Origin: CAZQQU01 sp964595625
Lineage (GTDB): Bacteria > Bacteroidota > Bacteroidia > Flavobacteriales > Flavobacteriaceae
Direction of reading: 5' to 3'
DNA length: 64,000 nt
Assembly (NCBI GenBank): GCA_964595625.1
Contig: CAZQQU010000002.1
Coordinates: 253,723-317,722 of the forward strand
A program made the position numbers and the translations under genes. Of this stretch, positions 54,603 to 63,800 are shown in pieces. Each line of letters opens with the position of its first letter. The stretch's first letter is position 1. A model generated the notes under the pieces. It did no database searches. It was not told the DNA's origin and saw only the letters and a list, made by a program, of their open reading frames with translations.

Positions 54603-56564
54603 ATGAATAAAAAAGTACTCTTGGTAGCGTTCCTTAGTGGGGTTGGAAGTTTAGCATTGGCACAGCAAGTATCCGATTCGCTTTCGCGACAAGCTCACAT
54701 AAATTGGGAAGAAAATAGCAATCAAATTTCCTTTTCTTCGGAAACGCCTCCGCTGATACAAACCGCAGGCGCTCCTACGGCGTTTTACTCTTTTTATTGG
54801 GAATTTGGAGATGGCCATTTCAGCAAAGAAAAAAATCCCACACATATTTATGAATCACCCGGGGATTATGAAGTAAATCTTTGGGTCACCAATCATTACG
54901 ATAATGGTAAAACTCCCGAAACGCGCCCTCAGAAAGTAACTGTAAATACCACCACGGTGGACTACAAGGAACAAGCTTTTATGGATACCGGACTCCAACT
55001 ACAACGCAATCGAGAACCGATGCCAGAGCAAGAATTCGTCACGGTTTTGAGCTATAAAAATCAGAAAGAATACGCCACCAGTGGTACTTTGTATTTTTTT
55101 TATAACGAAAAACAATTTAAAAACAAAAATTTCGAAATCATCGATATAAGAAGCTATCACAACGAAACCGAAATACCCTATGCTACTTTTGCCAGTACAA
55201 ACGCCTTTACATCAACGGATATTTTCTACGCTCAGACCGATTCACCCTTAATTCCTGTGATTACTACTGCTCTGGATACTACTTCTAAAGTTCACCTGAA
55301 ACAAAGCCTAGAAGAGGCGGAAGAAATTTTCAGCGATGTGAAAGTACTAGAATTTGAAAATATCCAACCCGGAGAAGAACGCAATATTTTCTTTACACTC
55401 AAGACCACCCCGGAAATGATTAAGGATACCAGTGCTATAGTTACAGTTCGTGGTATCTATGTGCCCGAAAAAGGTTTTGAAAATCACCAAGTCAAGGATA
55501 TGGAGATGGAAATTGTCAATTCTTACGACCCCAACCGGATGTCGTCCAACGCTTGGTTAATGAACTACAGATTGGTACGTTTTAAAAATTTTCGGTTTAA
55601 AACTCAGTTTCAAAATAATGGGGATGGTCCGGCGAGAACGATCCGGCTGGAGATTGATATTCCCGAAATGTTTGATATGCAAACCCTACAAATTGAGGGT
55701 ATGTATCCCGAATGTCCCATTTGTCCCCCAGAAGAAGTAATTTATAGCTGTTTGGATACTAGTTATGTTGACCGTAAAGCGATATTTACATTTAAAAATA
55801 TCTACTTGCCCGGTACCGAACAACGCAATGTCCAAGATAAGGATTCTACCAAAGGTTTTGTAAAATACAACATACAGTTAGCTAAAGATTTTCATAAAAA
55901 GAAAACCAAAAGCCGAACCGCAATTTATTTTGATAATAACGAGCCGATAATTACCAACTATGCCGTTACTCGCTTTCTTCCAGGTTTGTCGATAGGGGCC
56001 AAAGCAGGTTATATTACCGCTCCAAAATTGGACAATTACAAAGAGTATATGGTCGGTGTTACCATTTCGCCCTACAAATCGTATCGTCACTATTTACAAG
56101 CGGAATTAATGATTTCGGCTGCTTCTTGGGACGAACTGAACTCGTTTAAAGACCAAATTGATCTGTCGAATGGTATGACGGAAATTATGGAGTACGAACA
56201 GTTACGGGAGTACCGCAATATTACCACCTATTTAGTACCTATTTCTTACAGATACAATCTCAATAATTATATCGGCTTGGGAATTGGACCCCAACTTCAG
56301 CTGGATTTCAATAACCGGGTATGTACCTCTACCAGCGGTACTTTTTCCATACACTTGCCCGATGGAACGGTGGTGGAAGACGAAACCCAAAACAGTTTTG
56401 ACTATACCGAAGAAATCAAGAATTTAAACAATTTTAAAGCCGGAGTTTTTGTAGATTTAACCGCCGGATTCGCCCGTATTGGCCCCAGTGTGGGAGCTCG
56501 GTATGTCTTTAACTTTGAAAAAAATCACAACCAAATTCATTTGTATGCTATTTGGAAGTTTTAG
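54603..56564 (+). CDS. PKD-domain outer membrane protein
   Basis: Protein of 653 residues with a signal peptide (LLVAFLSGVGSLALA). Residues 55-125 are a PKD domain (YWEFGDGHFSKEKNPTHIYESPGDYEVNLWV). A middle region (130-440) has beta-sandwich-like segments and a Cys cluster (YPECPICPPEEVIYSC). The C-terminal 200 residues look like an outer-membrane barrel that ends HLYAIWKF (LSIGAKAGYITAP, YLVPISYRYNLNNYIGLGIGPQ). It may be a surface receptor or scaffold. The 3' end precedes a dispersed repeat. Confidence 0.78.
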   Translation: MNKKVLLVAFLSGVGSLALAQQVSDSLSRQAHINWEENSNQISFSSETPPLIQTAGAPTAFYSFYWEFGDGHFSKEKNPTHIYESPGDYEVNLWVTNHYDNGKTPETRPQKVTVNTTTVDYKEQAFMDTGLQLQRNREPMPEQEFVTVLSYKNQKEYATSGTLYFFYNEKQFKNKNFEIIDIRSYHNETEIPYATFASTNAFTSTDIFYAQTDSPLIPVITTALDTTSKVHLKQSLEEAEEIFSDVKVLEFENIQPGEERNIFFTLKTTPEMIKDTSAIVTVRGIYVPEKGFENHQVKDMEMEIVNSYDPNRMSSNAWLMNYRLVRFKNFRFKTQFQNNGDGPARTIRLEIDIPEMFDMQTLQIEGMYPECPICPPEEVIYSCLDTSYVDRKAIFTFKNIYLPGTEQRNVQDKDSTKGFVKYNIQLAKDFHKKKTKSRTAIYFDNNEPIITNYAVTRFLPGLSIGAKAGYITAPKLDNYKEYMVGVTISPYKSYRHYLQAELMISAASWDELNSFKDQIDLSNGMTEIMEYEQLREYRNITTYLVPISYRYNLNNYIGLGIGPQLQLDFNNRVCTSTSGTFSIHLPDGTVVEDETQNSFDYTEEIKNLNNFKAGVFVDLTAGFARIGPSVGARYVFNFEKNHNQIHLYAIWKF

Positions 56565-56565
56565 T

Positions 56566-56640
56566 TTGGGGCACCCCCCTCCTAAAGTCGGGTCGGGCTT
56601 TCCGCGCTACATGGTAGCTAGCTCCAATCCCTGGTGCAAG
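56566..56640. repeat. Probable dispersed repeat at the CHAT gene start
   Basis: A GC-rich stretch of about 75 bp with GGGTCGGGCTTTCCGCG (from 56590) and the short palindrome TAGCTAGCTA sits between the PKD and CHAT genes. I recall this sequence as a dispersed intergenic element in Bacteroidota genomes. It supplies the ATG at 56611 and the first codons of the CHAT protein. Confidence 0.55.
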
Positions 56641-59184
56641 CTGGGGATAATTCTTCTTCTTCTGCTACCGATTTGGACCTTCGGTCAGTTTGCCCAAGAT
56701 TCTATATACCTACAAGTAGATAAACTCGCCCTGAATAAAGATATACCCACGCTGCAGCAAATTCAACCCCTAGAACAACATTGGAATACCCATTTAACTC
56801 ACCCGGACGATCGCTTAGCCTTACTGGTATTGCAGTGTAATATGGGATATTATTTCCAACAAAATAATCTTCCTGCTCAAGCCATCAATTATTATGAAAA
56901 TGCCTGGCAAAACCAACAAAAATACTTACTATCCGGTTATGATATCATAGAGTATTGTCTCAAGCCCTTGGGCAATTTATACACGCGGGCGGCCAATTAT
57001 ACCCAAGCAGAAAATACCATCAAAACGTACATTGATCTAGCCGAAAAGTCGAACCAACTTCATCATAAACTTTCCGGTATATTAAACCTTTCGGTAATCT
57101 ATCATCACACTCACAATTATCCGACCGCGGTGAGTATTTTACAACAAGCTCTACGTACCCCTCATCTACCTGAGGATTTCAAGTCTAAATTGGAAAATAA
57201 TCTGGCAGCCAATTTAATAGCCCTAGGAGAATCGAAAACCGCGGAAGAGTTGCTTTTAGATTCCGAAAGTGTGGCTACTCGACGCAACCAAGCTCAACTT
57301 GCCTTACAGCATAAACAACCCCGCCAAGCATTAATTCACCTTACGAAAGCCCTAGAGCTACTAGTCGAAGAAGATTTTGCTGCCCGTGATTTAGCTAAAA
57401 TTTATATCCAACAAGCTACCGTCTATCAAATGCTTCAGCAACCTGATTCCGCACGAATCTTACTTCAAAAGGCTCAAAATAGTCTTTTGCCCTTAGATAT
57501 AAAAACACCCGAAAAAATTCATCTCTATCCCGAAAGCACCTTTATCACTTTGTTTGATAGTTGGGCTGCTTGGAGCCCGACTTTGGAAGAAGCTCTCTAC
57601 TATTATGATTTGAGTTTTTATGTCTCTGATTTATTGGCCGAAAGTATGGTGACTCAAGAAGCCAAAATGATTCACTATGCAACTCTTCGAAACCGCAGTG
57701 AAAAATGCGTGGAACGACTCTTTGAGGTCTATCAACGCAATCCTGATCCGGCTTATTTAGAAAAAGCCTTTCAGTATGCCGAACAAACCAAATCGCGGGT
57801 CCTTAAAGAAATGTATGCTTTGAATCATTCTATTGAGAATCAGCCTGATAATGCGCATTTGATTCGAGAAAAAAAGTTGTTGCAACTACAAGAAAATTAT
57901 ATCAATCAACTGGTTAAAGCTCAACTTGCCAACAACCACCTACTGATTCAACCTATTATTGATTCGTTAAACCAAGTTTATTTTGACCTACAAAATTTAA
58001 AAAAAGAGCAAAGAGTTTATACGGACCCGATTACTTTTCCTAAAACCACTATTCAAAATATTCAATTGAAGTTGGAGCAACAACAAGCCGAGATGTATAG
58101 TTATTTTTACGGGACAGAACATGTATATCGTTTTGATTTTAGTGCACACCATGCTCAGTTAGTGCAACTAGCTGCTACTGATGAAATCAGTGAAAAACTG
58201 AGAAGCTACTTTCGATTCTTTGATAGCCCCCATGCCATTAATGACCATCTAAGTGAGTACAAAACACTGGCCTGGGAGTTATACCAACATTTGATGTCTG
58301 ATCCTTTACCTGAGAAACTGATTATAGTACCCGATGGGTTATTAAATTTTTTACCTTTTGAAACCCTGTTGACCCAAATCACTGAAACCACTCAGTATGC
58401 CGCTATGGATTTTGTGATTAACGCCTGTCAAGTAGTCTATAGCACCTCCGCAGGGTTTTATGAAATCACACCCACTCGCCCTTTGAACGCTAATTTGTTG
58501 GGAGTGTTTCCGGTTTTTCAAGATACTTCCAAGAGTTTAATCTATTCTTTGGAAGAAGCCCAAGCGATTAAAAATTTAGTACCTGCTACACTTCTTCTGA
58601 ACGAAAAGGCTACTAAAGTCAATTTTTTAGAACAAGCCACTAATTATTCAATATTACATTTTTCTACACACGCTCATGGAGGTAGTTTTGTAACACCGGC
58701 AGGAATAGAGTTTTACGATAGTGAAATGATTATTTACGAATTGTATGGTGCTGATTTTAAGCCTGAATTAGTGGTGTTAAGTGCTTGTGATACCGGAATT
58801 GGAAAATTACAAAAGGGAGAGGGGGCCATGAGCTTGGCGCGTGCTTTTCAATATTTGGGAACGGAGAAGGTTCTGTTTACTCTCTGGCAAGTCAATGATC
58901 AAGCCACTGCACTTTGGATGAGTGATTTTTATTCTCACTTAGCTCGCTCAAAAGCACCCTCAGACGCCCAATATCGGGCAAAATCTAATTTCTTAACCAA
59001 TCCATCGATAACTAATGCCCATAAGTCACCGTATTATTGGGGCAGTTTTGTGTATTATGGCACTTTTGAAGAAATAAATATATCTTCTTCACCCGCTTTT
59101 ATTTTGGTGGCTGTACTTTTAAGTATTGCTGTATTAGTTCTTTTGATTTGGAGAAAGAGAAAACGAAATAGAAAAAATCATTAG
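56611..59184 (+). CDS. TPR-CHAT domain protein with signal peptide and C-terminal anchor
   Basis: Protein of about 857 residues. Signal peptide (LGIILLLLLPIWTFGQ), TPR array (about 50-500; for example AIHYY-type units AINYYENAW and AVSILQQALRT), then a CHAT peptidase domain with catalytic H687 (FSTHAHGG) and C726 (LSACDTG). A helix (AFILVAVLLSIAVLVLLIW) and a basic tail (RKRKRNRKNH) anchor the C-terminus. CHAT proteases cleave specific partners in caspase-like systems; this one would face the periplasm. The ATG at 56611 was preferred over in-frame ATGs at 56503 and 56545, which overlap the PKD gene. Confidence 0.86.
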   Translation: MVASSNPWCKLGIILLLLLPIWTFGQFAQDSIYLQVDKLALNKDIPTLQQIQPLEQHWNTHLTHPDDRLALLVLQCNMGYYFQQNNLPAQAINYYENAWQNQQKYLLSGYDIIEYCLKPLGNLYTRAANYTQAENTIKTYIDLAEKSNQLHHKLSGILNLSVIYHHTHNYPTAVSILQQALRTPHLPEDFKSKLENNLAANLIALGESKTAEELLLDSESVATRRNQAQLALQHKQPRQALIHLTKALELLVEEDFAARDLAKIYIQQATVYQMLQQPDSARILLQKAQNSLLPLDIKTPEKIHLYPESTFITLFDSWAAWSPTLEEALYYYDLSFYVSDLLAESMVTQEAKMIHYATLRNRSEKCVERLFEVYQRNPDPAYLEKAFQYAEQTKSRVLKEMYALNHSIENQPDNAHLIREKKLLQLQENYINQLVKAQLANNHLLIQPIIDSLNQVYFDLQNLKKEQRVYTDPITFPKTTIQNIQLKLEQQQAEMYSYFYGTEHVYRFDFSAHHAQLVQLAATDEISEKLRSYFRFFDSPHAINDHLSEYKTLAWELYQHLMSDPLPEKLIIVPDGLLNFLPFETLLTQITETTQYAAMDFVINACQVVYSTSAGFYEITPTRPLNANLLGVFPVFQDTSKSLIYSLEEAQAIKNLVPATLLLNEKATKVNFLEQATNYSILHFSTHAHGGSFVTPAGIEFYDSEMIIYELYGADFKPELVVLSACDTGIGKLQKGEGAMSLARAFQYLGTEKVLFTLWQVNDQATALWMSDFYSHLARSKAPSDAQYRAKSNFLTNPSITNAHKSPYYWGSFVYYGTFEEINISSSPAFILVAVLLSIAVLVLLIWRKRKRNRKNH

Positions 59185-59224
59185 AAGGTTTAAAACTTTT
59201 TCTAGTTTAACTATTTCATAAAAA

Positions 59225-59249
59225 AAAGAGAACCACTAGGGTTCTCTTT
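59225..59249 (+). terminator. Terminator after the CHAT gene
   Basis: AAAGAGAACC (59225-59234) pairs with GGTTCTCTTT (59240-59249); an A-run precedes it. Confidence 0.85.
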
Positions 59250-59251
59250 AC

Positions 59252-59344
59252 GGCTTAGTAGCCCAAGCCGAACAAATCTCGAAACATTTTCTGGAAGATT
59301 TGGAACGGTTGGTGGGATTGGATTTGGAGTCGGTGCCATCATAA
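59252..59344 (+). pseudogene. C-terminal coding relic of unknown origin
   Basis: A 30-codon frame without a start reads like the C-terminus of a helical protein (AEQISKHFLEDLERLVGLD... then stop at 59342-59344). It begins directly after the CHAT terminator and ends in the border of the restriction island. No parent gene remains, so it is listed as a possible remnant only. The 85 bp after it hold two GCCCCACTAT copies. Confidence 0.3.
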
Positions 59345-59432
59345 ATTGCCCGACTTTTGCCCCACTATCGCTCTTTTTGCCCCACTATTGCCCGACTGTC
59401 TTGTAGGATACTTGTATTTATTTTGACTCCAT

Positions 59433-59484
59433 TGACGCAATTTTTGTTCTACCCTGACGCAATTGACGCAATTATGACGCAATT
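59433..59484. repeat. Four copies of TGACGCAATT
   Basis: Copies lie at 59433, 59455, 59464 and 59475, the last one reaching the stop codon of the ATP-binding protein gene. The second and third share one base. Spacing is irregular. Confidence 0.7.
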
Positions 59485-60803
59485 CAATTTAAGGTGTAAA
59501 AAGCTCCTGCTCCTTTCTGTCCGCTTGATTTGAACAGCTTTTTGTCTGTCAATTCTTTTATGTCTCGTGTTGCTGTTTCTCTTGAGACATCATTCAAGGA
59601 TTGATAGTCACTATTGGTGATTTTTCCTTTTTCTTTTGCGAACAAAACAGCCTTTACTTGTCTGTTATTCAATCCAAGTGCTTCTAAGTACTCGGCGTCA
59701 TAAATATCTTTCTTAAACACTACCCAAAAGTCCGATCCCTCCACAAGGTAAGTCGGTTCGGGAAGTCCTTCGGCAACACACAGTTCCGTCATTTTGCTGA
59801 TGCCGCGGCCCCATGATTCTACATAGCCGCTACGGAAAAATGCGTTGGCAATATCCGGGTTATAAGGTCTGGACGAATGGCTTTTCAACAGGTTACTTAC
59901 CGTCCAGTTCTCCGGCAGATGTCCCTCGTTCCAAATCATAATTTTATCCTTGTAAACGCGGATTTGAATGGGTGTCAAACCTGAATAATCTTTATGAGCT
60001 ATGGCATTGAGCAAGGCTTCGCGTACCGCTTCTTTCGGATATTCGTATGTTTCCACCCGGTGTATGCCTTCGTAACTGATCAGCGCTTTGATGTACTTGG
60101 TAAAAAGCAAGTCAACCGTTTTTTCCACCTGTTCAAACAAATTTCCGTGAACCTCGTCCTGAAAAATCAAATCGGCTTCATTCTCAAAATACCCGATTTT
60201 GATGTAAGCGCCTGTTATAAACTTTTCCGGATCGGGATGGAACAGCAAAATGGCCGCCCGTTTCAAATAGTCACCCTCAATCAGTTTCAGGTTTTCCAGT
60301 AGGTGCGTATTGTCTTCGGATAAGGCTTCTTCACTAAGACGTTTGCTCCGGATACCTCTTTTCTTAAAAAATTCCAGAGTTTCCGACTTCAAATCACCGA
60401 CAGATACCTTGGGTACTGGAACACCGTCCCAACGCTTGCCTTTTTTCTGTAATAAAAATTTATCCAAAGCAGCGCCCTTTAATTCCTGTTTGGTGCTTCC
60501 ACTTCGGTAATGGTATTGCCCTTTGTAATTTACCGCATTGGGGTAGGGTTCCACTACGATTTCCAGATAATCACCGGCCTTGGTTTGGTGTAAATTCACT
60601 TCTGCCACAATCCCCAAGACATCTCTTACTTTGTTGGGGATTTCTTCCAGCAACTGTTTCGCATCAGCCACGCCGACCACTTTTCCGTTATCGTACTTAC
60701 CGATGAAAATAGTACCTCCATTGGCATTTGCAAAACCGCAAATCCACTTCAGGTACTCGTCTCGCCAACTCTGCTTGTATTCTATGTTTTGAGATTCTGA
60801 CAT
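59484..60803 (-). CDS. AlbA_2 (Schlafen-type) ATP-binding protein with wHTH
   Basis: Protein of 439 residues. The N-terminal AlbA_2 domain (1-115) has IEYKQSWRDEYLKWICGFANANGGTIFIG and KGQYHYRSGSTKQEL. The middle has a GHKL-like part (ALLNAIAHKDYSGLTPIQIRVY; MIWNEGHLP), and the C-terminus a wHTH (ITNSDYQSLNDVSRETATRDIKEL). Such proteins often sit in type I restriction loci and may regulate or assist them. The gene is 12 bp downstream of hsdR. The segment is more GC-rich than the core genes around it. Confidence 0.85.
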   Translation of the reverse strand: MSESQNIEYKQSWRDEYLKWICGFANANGGTIFIGKYDNGKVVGVADAKQLLEEIPNKVRDVLGIVAEVNLHQTKAGDYLEIVVEPYPNAVNYKGQYHYRSGSTKQELKGAALDKFLLQKKGKRWDGVPVPKVSVGDLKSETLEFFKKRGIRSKRLSEEALSEDNTHLLENLKLIEGDYLKRAAILLFHPDPEKFITGAYIKIGYFENEADLIFQDEVHGNLFEQVEKTVDLLFTKYIKALISYEGIHRVETYEYPKEAVREALLNAIAHKDYSGLTPIQIRVYKDKIMIWNEGHLPENWTVSNLLKSHSSRPYNPDIANAFFRSGYVESWGRGISKMTELCVAEGLPEPTYLVEGSDFWVVFKKDIYDAEYLEALGLNNRQVKAVLFAKEKGKITNSDYQSLNDVSRETATRDIKELTDKKLFKSSGQKGAGAFYTLN

Positions 60804-60815
60804 CCTGTTATTTTA

Positions 60816-63800
60816 CTACCTTGTTATTTCGTTTGCTATCATCTCCGCTTGTTTCAACACGGTTTCAGTTGCCAGCATCTGCTTATCCGGCGGATAGCCA
60901 TACTTCCTTAAAATCCGTTTTACCGCAACCTTCAACTTCGCTTTCACACTTTCCTTAATCGTCCAGTCGATCGACGCATTTTGCCGGATCGTTTCCGTCA
61001 GTACCACCGCCAGTTCGCGCAGCTTATCCTGCTGCATCAGTTCTTTTGCGCTGTCATTATTGGCCACTGCCGTATAAAAAGCATACTCAAAGTCCGTCAA
61101 GCCCATTTGCTTCGCCTCATTGTCCATTTCCACAATACCTTTACTCAGCTTGATGAGTTCCTCAATTACCTCGGCTGCCGTCAATATTTTATTATGGTAT
61201 TTCCGAATCGAGTTTTCCAGCATTTCGGAGAACGACCGGCTTTTTACCAAGTTCTTTTTCGCCCTTGATTTGATTTCGTCATTCAACAGTTTTTTCAACA
61301 CTTCCAGGGCCACGTTTTTGTGTTCCATTCCTTTCAGCTCCATCAAAAACTCGTCTGACAGGATGGAAATATCCGGCCGCTTTATTCCGGCGGCGTCAAA
61401 AACATCAATGACCTGTTCGGAAACCAAAGCTTTGTCGATCACCTGACGAATGGTTGTTTCAATCTCCTCATCAGTTTTTCCCGTTCCGGTGCTGTCAAAC
61501 TTCGCCAGCCGCGCTTTTACAGCCTGAAAGAACGAAACTTCATCTTTGGCATCCATAGCCTGCTCATGCGGAACGGCTATGGCGAAGGCTTTAGATAAGG
61601 CCGTTACTTCGTTGATGTACCGTTTCTTGCCGTCCTCCAAACCGAGGATATGCTCTTCGGCCGCAAGGATTAGTGACAATTTTTTGGACGTGTCGGCTTC
61701 AAAATAGCTTTCGTATGCAAAGCCATGATACATATTCGAAACCACTTCCAATTTCTCCAGCATCAATTGGACTGCTTGCTCCTGTGCAATGGTCGGGTCG
61801 CCTTTTCCACCCGCATCCGAATAGAACGCCAATGCCTTTTTCAAATCCGAGGCAATTCCCAAATAATCTACAATCAAACCGCCGGGTTTGTCTTTATACA
61901 CCCGGTTTACCCGGGCAATCGCCTGCATCAGATTATGCCCTTTCATGGGCTTGTCGATGTAGAGCGTGTGCATACTGGGTGCATCAAAGCCCGTGAGCCA
62001 CATATCCCGAACAATCACCAATTGCAATTCGTCATCCGGATTTTTCATCCGTTCGGCAAGCATCCGCCGTTGTTCTTTGGTGGTATGATGTTTGGCAATT
62101 TTGGGCCCGTCAGCAGAGGCCGAAGTCATAATCACTTTAATGACGCCCTTATTCAGATCGTCCGAATGCCATTCCGGTTTCAAGGCGATAATGGCATCGT
62201 ATAAATCGGCTGCTATCCTCCGGCTCATGGATACAATCATCCCTTTGCCTTCAAATACGGCCTGCCGCTGGCTAAAGTGCGCAACGATATCCTTGGCAAT
62301 CGTAGCTATCCGCTTTTCGCTTCCCACCAGCGCTTCGAGCTGTGTCCATTTCGCCTTGGCCTTTTGCGTATCGGTCAGCTCTTCCTGCTCCAATTCATCA
62401 TCCAGCTCGTCCACCAGTTGCTTACCTTCTTCACTAAGGTTCACTTTTGCCAGTCGGCTCTCGTAATAAATGCGAACGGTGGCACCATCTTCAACGGCCT
62501 GGGCAATATCATATATGTCCACATAGTTGCCAAATACGGCCGGCGTGTTAACGTCTGTACTCTCAATAGGAGTTCCGGTAAAGCCCAAATACGTGGCATT
62601 GGGCAAAGCATCGCGCATATATTTGGCAAAACCGTACACGATCTTCTTACCCACCACATTTCCCCGCCCGTCCTTGGCATCAATAGTCTTGGCCTTAAAC
62701 CCGTATTGGGTACGGTGTGCTTCGTCCGCGATCACCACGATATTCTTCCGCTGGGAAAGTGTTTCATACACATTGCCTTCTTCGGGTTGAAATTTCTGAA
62801 TGGTGGTAAACACCACGCCGCCCGAAGCCACTTTCAGCAAGTCTTTTAGCTGATTCCGGTCGTCCGCCTGCACCGGCTCCTGACGCAATAATTGCTTGGA
62901 TGCTGCAAAGGTATCAAAGAGCTGATCGTCTAAATCGTTGCGATCGGTAATCACCAAAATGGTAGGGTTATCCAGTGCCAGCACGATTTTACCGGTATAG
63001 AAAACCATAGACAAAGACTTGCCACTTCCCTGCGTATGCCACACCACACCAGCTTTCCGGTCGCCAATGGGCTGATTTTTTACGCCAGGTAAACCATAGC
63101 TTACGGGGTCTTCCATAGCCATATTCAACGGAGCCTCTTCCTCTACATTAAAACCTGTTGCCCGCAGCGTGGATTCCACCGCCCGGTTTACGGCATAATA
63201 TTGATGGTAGGCGGCTAATTTCTTTACCGTTGAGATGGTCGTGATACCGGTTTCCGTATCCTCCCGCTTCGATTTTTCAAAAACCACAAAATGCCTGATG
63301 ATGTCAATCAGGGTTTCCTTGTTCAGCATCCCTTGTATCAAGGTTTCCAGCTGGCTGACCAAATGCGAGGCCTCCGCTTTTCCATCGGCCGACTTCCATG
63401 CCATATAACGACTAAAACCGGCCGAAATAGAACCCGCTTTCGCTTCCAACCCATCGGAGATCACCACAAAGCCGTTGTAGGTAAACAAACCCGGAATGAT
63501 CGTTTTATACGTTTCTACCTGCTTGAAAGCGGAATGGATCGTGGTGTTTTCATCCGCCGCATTCTTCAATTCAATCACCACCAGCGGAATGCCATTAACA
63601 AAAAGTAAAACATCCGGTCGTTTGTTATTCCCGTTTTCAACGATGGTGAATTGATTGGCGACGACAAACTCATTATTATAGGGGTCGTTAAAATCAACCA
63701 GCCAAACCCGGTCGCCACGGTCATCCCCATCCACCCGCTTGGAAACAGGAATACCTTCCGTCAACAAACGGTGAAAGGTCTCGTTGTTCGCTAAAAGTTC

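Noticed and set aside
59345..59484. Possible C-terminal continuation of the AlbA_2 protein through the TGACGCAATT repeats
   Set aside because: An in-frame TGA stops the protein right at the first repeat and further stops follow, so I treat the repeats as non-coding.
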